64,000 bases of DNA from Elgaria multicarinata webbii (GCF_023053635.1 NC_086180.1:36570947-36634946); one strand, 5' to 3'; counted from the first letter of the stretch, positions 23,001 to 32,378 are shown. Numbers and translations: made by a program. The notes: generated by a model from the sequence alone, not told the origin.

Positions 23001-25608
23001 GAAATGGATGGTGCTTCTCAGAATCAACGAAGTCAAATAAGGCAAGGGAATGGGATTCCTTGGTGGGCACCTAGAAAACAGATTTAACTTTATTTATTTA
23101 TTTATTACATTTATATCCCGCCTTTTTTCCTCCAAGACTTTACTCTTGCATTTCGCAGCAAGCCAGTTCAAATGTCGTCCAATTGGTAATATTTTGGATT
23201 TGTAAGGGAACAATGGAAGACACCCCAAAAAAACTCAAATCAGATTAAGGGAGCAATCTTACACTCATGTCAGAGGGCCTGTTCCTTCCCACACTCTGCC
23301 AACAAAAGCCAGGCAGAGCCGGAGTATGACAGATGATTTTGCCTCCCATTCCTCCTCAAAAAAATATCAGCTAGATCGGCCTCTGAACCGCACTTACTGA
23401 CAGTGAGAAGTGCCAGAGAGATCACAGGATCCTGTGGATCCTGACCTCTCCCCTCCCTTCCCTGCTCACCAGATCCCTTTTTGACCTCTACAAGGTCATT
23501 CAAGGTCATTCTTGCAAGCTTGGAAAGCCACCATCATTGTTGTTTCCTCAGTGGCTGCAAGGGGAGGGCCCCAATGTCGGATTCCACCTCCAGAGGCCAG
23601 AGCAGTGTCTATAAACCTCAAGAGAAATCTAAAATACCCCACAGTACCTGGGATGCTCCCCAGAGACCCATAGAATTGCTCAGCCCATCACTTTAAACAA
23701 ATACATACATACCTTCAGTTCTTTAACATCAATGTTGCCAGATCCATCAGTATCAAACAAATCAAAAGCTTCTCTGACCTCCTGCTTTTGCTCTTCTGAC
23801 AATTCATGTTTCAGTCCACTTTTCCTCCGTTGGGAAGTGCCCAAGCTTGGTCTTTTATAACTGGATGCCTTCCGTCATGCAAGTGAAAAAGAATACGAAA
23901 TCTTATTTGAAGTACAACAGAAACAGCAAAATAGTTTTGTCATCACGTTAGAGAAACATCTTTTGTCTACATGTATTTGATTTGCCAAATGGCGAAGTTC
24001 TGAAGGAGTTGCATTGGCTGCCAATAAGCTACCAAGACAAGTTCAAGCTGCTTGTACAGAGAAGCCGAGGTCATTGGTCAGAGTTGATCCTCAGAGGCAA
24101 CCATGCCCAAATAATTGGCTCTGCGCCTTAAAGCCAGGCAATGTAGGGGGGATATCACTGCAGATTCCCTGTACTGTGGGATGCCCCTCCTCCCACAATG
24201 GCTGATTCTCAGGAAGGAACCCTCAGAGCCCAGTGTTTGGCGTGGCCACCTCTGCAGAGCTGTGTCAGCTGTGGCAATGCAGGAGGGAGACCAGGTGGGC
24301 GCAGAGTGGGAGAAGAGAGAGTGAGGTGCAGCTGGCAGGGGGAGGAGGGAGACTGACGTGGTGGGTCAGAGAGAAAGGCAGCTCTTACACAGATTTGGGG
24401 GGGGGCAAAGTGGCTTCCACCTGAAAATAGTCATGACCATTGCATTATACCCTCACATTATTATTATTATTATTATTTATTTATATAGCACCATCAGTGT
24501 ACATGGTGCTGTACAGAGTAAGCCTCACAAAGCACCCAGACATTACTGAACAGTTATTTACATGACATTTCTTCACAGCTACCTACATGTATACAGAACA
24601 ATGTACATATTTCCTATTAAAAAGAGGAAATAACCCACACAATTTTTTCCTATGTTCCTCGAACAGTGTGTCAAATGGATGTTCTGCCCCACAGGGAGCC
24701 AAGCTGCATGCACTTGCTCCCTTCCACACACTGAGCCGGAATGGGGGAGATACGTTGTCTAATTCAGCCCATGGTAAAAGCTGAACTACACACACCAGGT
24801 AAGTGCAACCAAATCCACTGCATGCTTGGTCAGAAGGCAGTCCAACTCCGTTGAATGGATAGGATTGCAACCATGCAGCCTGTTTTCTCTATGGGAATGC
24901 ATGGTTTATCTGCAGTGCAATAGGACCTCCAAGTAAGCATGCACAGAACTGTAGCCATCTACTCGAATTTAAGAGTGCCTACTCATGGAATAGTGCCTAT
25001 TTAAATCCTTCCATAGTCCCCTATGGAAATATTTTTCCCAATTTAAGGGAAAAGGCCCATCCTTCCATTGGTATAAATTACAACAGCCCAGGGTGCAATC
25101 CTATGCATGTCTAGACTGAAAAACTCGTGCAACTCCCAACATTCTGGAATGCTGCGAGTTGTAGGACTTTTTCTGTCTAAACATACATAAGGGTACCAAT
25201 TGTATGCACGTGTGCGAGTACATTGTGGGCCTTCCTTCCCTTTATATTCGTATAGAATGGAGTTTTAAGTTTTTTTGTTTTACCAGCCCTCTCACGGGAA
25301 CTAGAGAAAACCGCGAGTAACGTGGAAAAAGTGTGTTGGATTTAGTGCAAAATTGAACCATGTTAAGATGCACTACAAAATTTAGCCTGAAAGCCAGTGT
25401 TTAAGGTTAAGTTTGAGCGCGCAGTGTTGCACCAATGAGGGCTGAAACTCTAGATACTCAGCAGGTTGTTTCAATTAACCAGGGTTGGGCGGGCTTAAAA
25501 GAGGCAGAGGCGGATTCACCAGATCTGGTCTTTATAACTCAGTAAGGGACAGATGCCATTTTTCCTAATAAAGAACAGGAGAAGGAAACACACCGAACCA
25601 CTCACCAT
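19986..25608 (-). CDS. CETN4: Centrin-4, five coding exons, apparently intact
   Basis: Centrins are EF-hand calcium-binding proteins of centrioles and basal bodies. Five exons join to 171 codons plus stop: 25606-25608, 23713-23868, 22082-22210, 21855-21992 and 19986-20075. All introns are GT/AG and phase 0 (1737, 1502, 89 and 1779 bp). Usual centrin length is about 172. The protein begins [21 protein letters not shown], has EF-hand loops at about 40-51, 76-87, 113-124 and 149-160, and ends [11 protein letters not shown]. Loop 2 has Gly at the first ligand position, so it probably does not bind calcium; loop 3 ends in Asn, as in other centrins. The gene is a pseudogene in human (CETN4P). CETN4 rather than CETN1 or CETN2 is chosen for the N-terminus and the place next to BBS12. 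Confidence 0.93.
20076..21854 (-). other. CETN4: CETN4 intron 4 with repeats
   Basis: The intron holds a plus-strand LINE 3' end (about 20780-20935), a minus-strand CR1-like fragment (about 20940-21260) and a palindromic MITE (21722-21832). Confidence 0.6.
21855..21992 (-). CDS. CETN4: CETN4 exon 4 (EF-hand 3)
   Basis: Encodes residues 97-142, from [16 protein letters not shown] to NLTDEELQ, with loop [12 protein letters not shown]. It lies only 89 bp from exon 3. The donor is CAG|GTAAAT. Confidence 0.95.
22082..22210 (-). CDS. CETN4: CETN4 exon 3 (EF-hand 2)
   Basis: Encodes residues 54-96, from [15 protein letters not shown] to [12 protein letters not shown]. The second loop ([12 protein letters not shown]) lacks the first acidic ligand. 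Splice sites are ATTGCAG| and ATG|GTAAAA. Confidence 0.95.
22211..23712 (-). other. CETN4: CETN4 intron 2
   Basis: It contains a short SINE 3' end at about 23086-23142 (minus) and a half MITE near 22490-22525. No alternative exon is seen. Confidence 0.6.
23713..23868 (-). CDS. CETN4: CETN4 exon 2 (N-terminal tail and EF-hand 1)
   Basis: Encodes residues 2-53: a basic tail ([20 protein letters not shown]) then [17 protein letters not shown] and loop [12 protein letters not shown]. The acceptor (GACGGAAG|GC) has an interrupted pyrimidine tract, but phase and the start of the conserved tail fix it. Confidence 0.92.
23869..25605 (-). other. CETN4: CETN4 intron 1 with repeats
   Basis: It contains a minus-strand LINE 3' end with its (ATT)n tail (24457-24520) and a palindromic MITE (25090-25200). 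The GC-richer part at 24000-24430 shows no recognised coding content. Confidence 0.6.
25606..25608 (-). CDS. CETN4: CETN4 exon 1, coding part is the ATG only
   Basis: On the minus strand GCGCTTATATA-ATG is followed at once by a GTGAGT-like donor (GTGAGTGG). Exon 2 starts in frame with Ala-Ser-Ser, so the start codon is the whole coding part of exon 1. The 5' UTR begins upstream at an unknown point before about 25680. Confidence 0.85.
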
Positions 25609-25659
25609 TATATAAGCGCTGCTGCTTCGCTTGCTTACCAACACGCGGGGTATCGAATC

Positions 25660-25965
25660 TTGGGCAACCTGCATTCACTTATAATGCTCCGCCCCTGAAA
25701 GCCGGGAATGTCCAATGACAAGGGATTCCCGTGAAGCCCCCCCCTCTTCTTTTCAAGTAGAGACCAATCGGGCACCGCGAGAGGAGGAGGAGTTTTGTGA
25801 CGTCATAGAGAACCCCATGTTGCCGTTTGGGCTGGATACACAACAAACAGAGGCGTCGGTGTCCTGGCAACCAGTTTCCGCTACGGAAGGCGCCGGAATG
25901 TGGAGCGCCTGCGCCCCTGGCTATAGTTCTTCTTTTCTGCGATAGGCGCAGCGAATGTGCGGTAG
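25660..25965. promoter_or_regulatory. Likely bidirectional CETN4/BBS12 promoter
   Basis: This GC-rich stretch lies just upstream of CETN4 exon 1 and faces BBS12. It contains a perfect CRE (TGACGTCA, 25798-25805), CCAAT at 25712-25716 and 25764-25768, and RFX X-box-like half sites: GTTGCC (25819-25824) and GGCAAC (25866-25871). The second sits in GTGTCC-T-GGCAAC, one mismatch from the X-box consensus. Ciliary genes, including BBS genes, are often controlled by RFX factors. No TATA box is obvious. The BBS12 start is not fixed: GCG|GTAGGA (donor at 25962) is a weak candidate end for its first exon. Confidence 0.55.
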
Positions 25966-26325
25966 GAAGAGCAGGAAGTATCACCGCGGTTTAATCATTT
26001 GTGCTGGAACTAGCGTTAGGGCTGGAATATTTGAAATAATAAATGTGCATTGGAGCATGTGCAGAGTGTTTCTTACCTCCAAAAGTCCTAGGTGATCCCA
26101 TTGGTCCGTTAGAAAAAAATAAATGCAAACGCTGCAGTCGTGACCCACCAAAATGGCACGATATTGAAAGCAATCGGGGGGGGGGGAAACTAAGCGGGAG
26201 GGGGAGAGAAAAAGTAGCGATTGCATGTTGTTAAAACCTCCGAAATCTACCTGTCTGTAACTCGTGTTTCCCCCTCTCACACATACACTTCCCCACCTGG
26301 AATTCCTGGTGGAGAAGGCTATTAA

Positions 26326-26512
26326 TGGCTCCTCCTCCTGATGGCTATATGTACCTCCAGCCTATGGACGCCAGTCGCTGAGGAATATGGGTGGGAGGGT
26401 GGTGTTTCACTCAGGTTCTGCTTGCGGATTTCCCATGGACATCTGGTCGGCCACTGAACAGAATGCTAAACTAGATGTCTGATCCAGCATGGCTCTTCTT
26501 ATGAGCCACAAG
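26326..26512 (-). repeat. Interspersed repeat, gatccagcatgg family
   Basis: It shares phrases with 35217-35322 (same orientation) and 35735-35975 (opposite), such as ctgatccagcatgg and the reverse of tggaggtagtatatagccat. The class is not determined. Confidence 0.6.
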
Positions 26513-26785
26513 CACATCGCTGCTTACAATTAAGTTCCGAGCATTGGCAATCGGTAGCAATTTCCAGTCCTATTGGTTTGACCTAAGTGCTGCCTTGGAA
26601 GCACCTCTTCCACCTCCTCTGCTTCCAGCGAGCAGCAAATATTTGAAAACTGGGATGCCCCCGTCAGGACTTGCTTTGATGGCGCCCCACCAACAGGGGC
26701 CTTGAACTGTTGCGTGCCCTAAATGTCTCCGGTTGCATGGTCTCCTCCCCGCACCCTTTTCAACTTTTAATCCTCGTAACAGAAA

Positions 26786-26859
26786 GCTCTGGCGTGGGCT
26801 GGTCCATGAAGTCACGAGGAGTCGGAAACGACTGAACGAATAAACAACAAAAACAACAG
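26786..26859 (+). repeat. Bov-B/Sauria SINE 3' tail
   Basis: The phrase gtcacgaggagtcggaaacg followed by actgaacgaataaacaac is the classic Bov-B LINE 3' end, which Sauria SINEs share. Only the tail is clear. It supports a squamate source. Confidence 0.8.
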
Positions 26860-26899
26860 GGAGCGAAGTTATCTTCCCAAACTAGGGTGGAGTAAGGGC

Positions 26900-27165
26900 A
26901 AGGACTTCAGTAGACGCTACCGAGCATGCTCGATTCTGAGGAGCATGCTCAGCAGAAGGCGAATAATTCCGTCAGGGGGGCGGGCAGCGGATGTATTTTG
27001 CCATTGCACGGAGCGCAGGAGCCGGCGCGCATCCTGCCCTCCTCGAGAGAAGCCAAAGCAGTTCGAAGCCTTATGGTGGGAGTGGGGGAGGGTGGTCGGT
27101 TGTTTCTCTGTCAGGGTCAAGACGCGGCCGCTGTTATCCTTCAAAAGGGAGCTAGAATTAAGCAG
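26900..27165 (+). promoter_or_regulatory. BBS12: GC-rich block, possible alternative BBS12 first exon
   Basis: The block contains an Sp1-like GGGGCGGG (about 26978) and two perfect GAGCATGCTC dyads (26922-26931, 26941-26950). A good donor, AAGCAG|GTAATG, is at 27165/27166. It lies 2.2 kb upstream of the BBS12 coding exon. Whether it is the noncoding first exon is inference. Confidence 0.3.
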
Positions 27166-28810
27166 GTAATGTAGTTTTCAGGGCCGGTCCCAACATAAGG
27201 CGAACTGTCGGCAAGATGCTTTTAAGGGACCCTCTTCTGCCCAAGCCTCCCCCTTGCTGGCAAGCAAGTGGGCAGAGGGGGCAGATCATTCTCAGGAAAA
27301 AATTGGGCCTTGCGATGCTGCCCAGAGAGAGCCAGGACAGGACCGGTACGCCCCCCCCCCCCCTCCATAGGCTCCAAGAGGGAAGCTGCACGTGTTGCCA
27401 TCCGGGCAAGCGGCAGCTGCTCTTCCTATCGCTCGCTTACCTTCACTGGCCCAGCAGTGTGGATTGGGCCCAGTCCTCCCTACTGCACCTGTCCAGAGGG
27501 AGAGAGCAGTGGTGCAGGATGTTGGGCCATCGAGTCTAGGGCCCCACAGCCCAGGGAGGGGATGACAAATGTCCAGAGAGCAGCCCTGGATGAGGGCAGC
27601 AGAAGCAAACTCCCTTTTATTCCTGAAGTTGTGATGATCCTGGGATTTAAGTGAGCTTAAAATGCAAAACTGCACATGCTCAGAGTCTTTATTTTGTTTT
27701 ATGGGAGTTCCAGTCCAACACATCTGGAGGGCACCAGGTTAGAGATGGCTGATGTGGATTCTTTAACTGTAACATTTGTGAGAAGTTTCTCTGGTTAAAA
27801 AAAGTGGTGCAGTTCGATTATTGTAATATGAAATAAAGACAAGAGTGATGTCGCTGGCAGTTAAAGTTGTTTGATGATTCAGTTTTCAGAGAAATTGCAT
27901 ATGGAAAATAATGCTACACGTACATAGCTGAGCAAGCCTAGATTATAATCAAAGGAAGTTGCCAAGAGAAGAAGCCAAAACATTTATGCAGTTCTCACTT
28001 TTCTTCTTCTGTATATGCACACTCTATGAACACACGCATACATAATAAAGTAGTTGTTTATTTCAAAGCAAACTGTCAAAACATGTATTAGATAATGCAG
28101 TTGATTAGGCTAATTATGATAACACAGTTCTGTGATTCAGTTAAGGGTTAGCTGGGGAAGCCTCAGATGAAGTCCATTGCTGTTCTTCTGTCAAGGGGAT
28201 GGTAGAAAGAGAGACTACTGATTCAGGGCTCAGCTATTGCTGCAGCTCATAAGAGAAGCCACCTGACTATGTTAATAGTTACAGCAAGTTCAGAAGATGG
28301 AGCAAGTAGTTACAGGAAGTTCAGAAGATAGAAGAGTTAGCTGCAATACCTTGCACTCTATCAGGGGTGCAGAACTGTTTTTGGCTGGCTAAATTGTCCC
28401 CCAGCCCTCCATGGGCCAGATGACATCGGTGGGCAAGGCCACATTCTGCCACCATTTTGCCTTTCTCCATTCTGCGAGAGGCACAGAGTTCTTCCATGCT
28501 CTATGTGGTGCACGTTGGCCCCATGGAAGTGCCACGCAAAAGGACTTGGGCAGTGTTGAGAGGAGCAGCCACTCTGGTTAACACCAACCCAAAGCCACGC
28601 AGCCCAAGCACCCCTCCACCCAAGGAGTCTCCACAGGCCAGTTACAGAACCTTCATCCTGTTTTATATATTTTGCTAATAAATCAAATTGTTTGGTTAAA
28701 GATTAAAAAAAAATCTGGAGGCAGAGCTCACTTCCATTCCCTCACAGGAAAAGGAAGGGAGCCTTCCACAAGATATAGAGCTGCCCAAGGAATTTGTCCA
28801 TATCTAATAT

Positions 28811-28944
28811 AGCCTTCCCCAACCTGTGCCCTCCTGATGTTTTCGACTGCAACTCCCATCAGCACCAATTAACATGGCCAAAGGTCAGGGAAGCTGGATA
28901 TTGTTGCCCAAAACCATCTAGTAGGCACCAGGTTGGGAAAGACT
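28811..28944. repeat. Palindromic MITE, CTTCCCCAACCTG family
   Basis: The ends agcCTTCCCCAACCTGTGCCC and GGCACCAGGTTGGGAAAG are inverted repeats. The inner arms hold the ACTCCCATCAG phrase common to hAT-type MITEs. Other copies are at 34027-34161, 40373-40488 and, partly, 27701-27752 and 43883-43983. Confidence 0.7.
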
Positions 28945-29187
28945 GATCTAACCTAAACCTTGAAGATGAGAACCCAGATTTGACAAAGGGAGGAATTGGT
29001 GAGCCTGAAAATATGATTCATAAATCTGTTTCCCTTATAAGGTTTATTGTATTGGCTAATGTTTGATGTCTGTTCCCCATATCTTGGAATGGAATATAGC
29101 CTTCCCTCCCTCATATTCTTCCTCCAATATCTTCTTTTCATATTAAAATCTTCCCAGTTCTTTCAGCAATAGGTGTGGCTGATTTTA

Positions 29188-29238
29188 GCATCCCTAAAGC
29201 TGCCATTTTGGTATGCAAAATGGCAGCTTTAGGGATGC
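29188..29238. repeat. Perfect 23-bp inverted repeat with 5-bp loop
   Basis: The left arm (29188-29210, GCATCCCTAAAGCTGCC then ATTTTG) is matched without mismatch by 29216-29238. The spacer is gtatg. It lies 131 bp upstream of the BBS12 coding exon, inside the presumed intron. It could be the core of a short MITE or a hairpin in the pre-mRNA. Confidence 0.95.
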
Positions 29239-29369
29239 CTCTCAGGAAAGTGGGTGAATTCTAACCCTGTTAGGGGCATTAAAAGTAGGTTTCAACTGTG
29301 TGGAATGGATGAAGTAAGAGCTGGAAGGCAATGAAAGGCAGAAGCAATAACGCTGTGTTTCCTTTGCAG

Positions 29370-29498
29370 ATGTCTTGGGATCATGGCTTTCAGAAACATG
29401 AACAGAAAAAGGCATATTGGACTGCAACAGCTTTCGGCTTTGGCTGCTACTGGAAGGACCCTTTTAGGACCAGTGAAATCATCCAAATTTATTGTTGA
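29370..29498 (+). other. Out-of-frame uORF overlapping the BBS12 start
   Basis: If the acceptor at 29367-29369 is used, the exon begins with ATG at 29370 in another frame. It would encode 42 residues (MSWDHGFQKHEQ...) and stop at 29498 inside BBS12. It could reduce initiation at 29383. The context at -3 depends on exon 1. Confidence 0.45.
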
Positions 29499-31536
29499 TG
29501 AAAGTGCTCCTGGTGGTGTGTTGATTTGCTCTGCAGTGAGACTTCTTGAAAGCTTGGATTTAAGTAGTGCAGCAGGACAACTTCTTAACGAAGCCGTCCA
29601 GGCACAGGACAAGGAATATAAAACTGGGGCAAATACCCTATTGTTTCTTGTTAGCACTTGGAGCAATGCTGTACTTGAATGCCTTCAGCAAGATGTTCCC
29701 CTTTCAGTAATGGTAGCTGTGATGTCTGAAGCGCTGAACGCTTGCATTGAACAAATGCATTGCATTGCATTATCATTACACAATATACAGCAAAGGCTGG
29801 ATGATGATATTCCTATAGAACATGGCAAGATCCCTGTTGACATTGGTTTGGGCACATCTGGAAGGCAGATTATTGAAATTAAAACCCCAGGTATCAAATC
29901 TAACAACAGTGTTTTAACCCCACTTGACCATCCTTATGAATATGGACAAGAATCAGAAGGAAAATCAGAAGGTCCTACCATGTATCCAGGGGCATTTGGA
30001 ACAGGCAGCACAGCAGATTCGGAAGCTAAATCAGTGCATACCAGTTGCAAAACTGTGATTCAGAAAAACTGCATTTTGCAAACCTCTCCTTTAGGTGTAT
30101 CAAACCATAACAAAAAATCAAAATTAACCTACAGTAGGTACTTTAGCAGTGAAAGGAAAAGTCATTCACTGCAGCAAACAGATCAGCTAGATAAATGTAG
30201 AAAACATCCTGATGGCCTCAAAGATTTGACACAGCTAGCAATGTCTCTTAGCCATGGAAACTGGCCTGCCATGAAACTAGTGCAGGACGTTCTCCGTTGG
30301 CAGCTGCAGACTGCAAACAAAATGGCAGACACCCATCCGTTCCATTTTAATATTTCGGAAGTTGTGACGTGTTGTTTACCAGGCATGGCAGAAAGTCATG
30401 CTTGTGTTCGCCCTGGGTACATCACTTTAGTATCCCCAGAGAAAGCTGCTGTTGCAAAGTGCTGTCAGAATAGATCTCTTCGTATTATTCTTGCAGATGG
30501 TGACCTAACTGAAACCTATCGCCACTTGGGGTTTAACAAGTCACAGAATGTGAGGACGTTCTTAGAAAGCACATCTTATCCAGACAACAGCTCAAGCTCT
30601 TGGGTTGACTGTATGTTGGATATTCTGGTTCAGTCTGGGGTAAATTTAGTTTTGGTGCAAGGCAACGTATGTAAAAGTTTAGAAGAAAGATGTCTGCTGA
30701 ATAACATCGTGATAATTAATCAGGTAGCGCAGAGTGTGTTGGGGGCTTTTAGTGATATTACAGGAGCATCAAGAGTGAGTTATCTCAGTCAGGTGAACGA
30801 ACGCTGTATTGGCAAAGGCATCTGTATGAACCTCTATGGAACTCCAGAGTTAAGTTGGGTGGAATTGGATGGCCGAATGCCAGTGGCTTTAACAGCAAAA
30901 GGAATCCGCCTGGTAACTGTTGTGCTTAGTTGCCCAGTCATAGCCAAGATGCAAGCCACTGAAGATTGCTTTTGGACCTGTGCTTATCGGGTGCATCATG
31001 CCCTTCTGGATCAAGCAGTCTTTCCAGGAGGTGGTGCTGTTGAGTTCCTGTGTCTCAGTTACCTTGAGAGCCTGGGTGAAGCATCCAAACATTCCTCCGG
31101 AGAGTTTCATGTGGCCTCCTCTTGGCTTGCAGCATCTTCAGAACAGTATAAACCTCTGGCACTTCAGGCGTTGGCACGTGGCTGGCACCAGTACCTTTGT
31201 ACAGTTTTATGCAACACTGCAGACTATACGTCGGAGTTTGAAGCTGGCATCTTCATTCAGCAACATCTCAGAAAAGCAGCAAGGTGTGGCTCACCATCGG
31301 CCTACATACTGGATGAGTTTAAGAAGGGGAAGATGGGAGTAGCAAGCATTGAACAAGTCGTGACATCTGACAAGGCTCTCAAAGTGTGTGACAACGTTAC
31401 AGCTAAGATGGAAGCGTGGCGTAGAGCACTGGATGTGGTGCTGTTAGTGCTTCAGACGGATGCTGAAATTATCACAGGCCCTGAGAGGGATCAGTTGCTG
31501 AAATCCCAGGTCTCAAGCGAGTTCCTGTTTTTATAG
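29383..31536 (+). CDS. BBS12: BBS12, chaperonin-like Bardet-Biedl syndrome protein
   Basis: BBS12 is a vertebrate group II chaperonin-like protein. With MKKS (BBS6), BBS10 and CCT subunits it assembles the BBSome core for ciliary traffic. The frame has 717 codons (human 710) in one exon, as in human. Matches include RRHMGLQQLS-type start (here RKRHIGLQQLSALAATGRT), KSSKFIVDE, VRLLESLDLSSAAGQLLNEA, TENYRHLGFNKS-like ETYRHLGFNKSQ, VNLVLVQGNV (420-429), FWTCAYRVHHAL, GGGAVEFLCLSYL (549-561) and, at the end, AWRRALDVVLLVLQTDAEII then FLFL. The N-terminus corresponds to the equatorial half, the middle to the apical domain. The residue 150-280 region is divergent, as in other species. The ATG has A at -3 and G at +4. 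An acceptor lies at 29367-29369, so the first exon is noncoding. Confidence 0.97.
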   Translation: MAFRNMNRKRHIGLQQLSALAATGRTLLGPVKSSKFIVDESAPGGVLICSAVRLLESLDLSSAAGQLLNEAVQAQDKEYKTGANTLLFLVSTWSNAVLECLQQDVPLSVMVAVMSEALNACIEQMHCIALSLHNIQQRLDDDIPIEHGKIPVDIGLGTSGRQIIEIKTPGIKSNNSVLTPLDHPYEYGQESEGKSEGPTMYPGAFGTGSTADSEAKSVHTSCKTVIQKNCILQTSPLGVSNHNKKSKLTYSRYFSSERKSHSLQQTDQLDKCRKHPDGLKDLTQLAMSLSHGNWPAMKLVQDVLRWQLQTANKMADTHPFHFNISEVVTCCLPGMAESHACVRPGYITLVSPEKAAVAKCCQNRSLRIILADGDLTETYRHLGFNKSQNVRTFLESTSYPDNSSSSWVDCMLDILVQSGVNLVLVQGNVCKSLEERCLLNNIVIINQVAQSVLGAFSDITGASRVSYLSQVNERCIGKGICMNLYGTPELSWVELDGRMPVALTAKGIRLVTVVLSCPVIAKMQATEDCFWTCAYRVHHALLDQAVFPGGGAVEFLCLSYLESLGEASKHSSGEFHVASSWLAASSEQYKPLALQALARGWHQYLCTVLCNTADYTSEFEAGIFIQQHLRKAARCGSPSAYILDEFKKGKMGVASIEQVVTSDKALKVCDNVTAKMEAWRRALDVVLLVLQTDAEIITGPERDQLLKSQVSSEFLFL

Positions 31537-31684
31537 GAAATTTGTAGGCCTGCTAATGGCTATGTCTGTGGACTATGAAGGTTACTAGTATTCCTGTGCA
31601 AGGCCCAAAGCATAAATATATTAAGAGAATTAAATTCAAACTTCCTGCCCCCTTCTTTTAGAAATTGAAGTCCAAGAATGCGCA

Positions 31685-31960
31685 GTATCCAACAGGGTCA
31701 CTTCACCTCTGCTGCTTCCATTGCGCTCACTGCAGTGACTGCTTGTGCAACTGGGCTTTTGCGCTTCTAAAAATAACCCCAAAAATGCTTGTTTCCAGAT
31801 CAGGACAGATAAGCGGAGCTCCTTTCTGCAAGCTCCACTGACCTGCCCTGTTCCAGAAATAAGTGTTTCTACTTGCTTTGGGTTATTTTTAGAAGCGTGA
31901 ACGCCCCATTGTGTGAGTGATAGCTCCCGCATCCACACAGGCACAATAGATGCTACCCAG
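31685..31960. repeat. Hairpin MITE, cttctaaaaataacccc family
   Basis: The arms gcgcttctaaaaataacccc (31760) and gggttatttttagaagcg (31881-31898) are inverted repeats around a central stretch. A related half is at 61909-62110 (aaaataaccctggaaacaag). Confidence 0.65.
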
Positions 31961-31970
31961 TGACTTTAAT

Positions 31971-32105
31971 GGCATAACCCCATGCATGTTTAGACGGGGT
32001 GGGGAGTCATACAGCTCCCAGCATTCCCTAGCCAGCATGGGACTGGGGAATGCTGAGAGATGTAGGACTTTTTTCTGCCTAAACTTGCATAGGATTGTGC
32101 CCTAA
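31971..32105. repeat. Palindromic MITE, CCTATGCATGTTTAGAC family
   Basis: The element runs from ccatgcatgtttagac to aaacttgcataggattgtg with inner arms around ctcccagcattcc. Other copies are at 21722-21832, 25090-25200, 32254-32378 and, partly, 36735-36806. Confidence 0.7.
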
Positions 32106-32253
32106 GTCATGAAAAGACTCATTTCCATGCTACTGATGGATTTTTCCAGTTCCCAAACCAATAAATATGGTATGCTTAAATTTAAGCCCACTTATTCCCC
32201 TGAACTTTAAGAAAACTTACTTCTTTTTAGATTGGTGTAAAAATAAAGACAAA

Positions 32254-32378
32254 GGGTGAAATCCTATGTTTGTTTAGACAGAAAGAAGTTTTGCAATTCC
32301 CAGCAAGGCAGGGGATTGCTGGGAATTGTAGGACTGGTGGTGATTTTTCTGTCTAAATACGCATAAGCTTGCACCCTA
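32254..32378. repeat. Palindromic MITE, same family, second copy
   Basis: Starts gggtgaaatcctatgtttgt and ends cgcataagcttgcaccct. It lies 148 bp after the previous copy. Confidence 0.7.

Larger units (their letters stand above)
27166..29369 (+). other. BBS12: Presumed BBS12 intron 1
   Basis: It ends at a TTTCCTTTGCAG acceptor (29358-29369). It contains half a palindromic MITE (27701-27752), a full copy (28811-28944) and the perfect inverted repeat at 29188-29238. A C12-like run is near 27351. Confidence 0.5.

Noticed and set aside
27292-27723. 143-codon minus-strand frame opposite a 128-codon plus frame
   Set aside because: It lies in GC-rich presumed BBS12 intron DNA with a C-run, and shows no domain on either strand.
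29292-29666. 124-codon minus-strand frame
   Set aside because: It is the antisense shadow of the BBS12 N-terminus.
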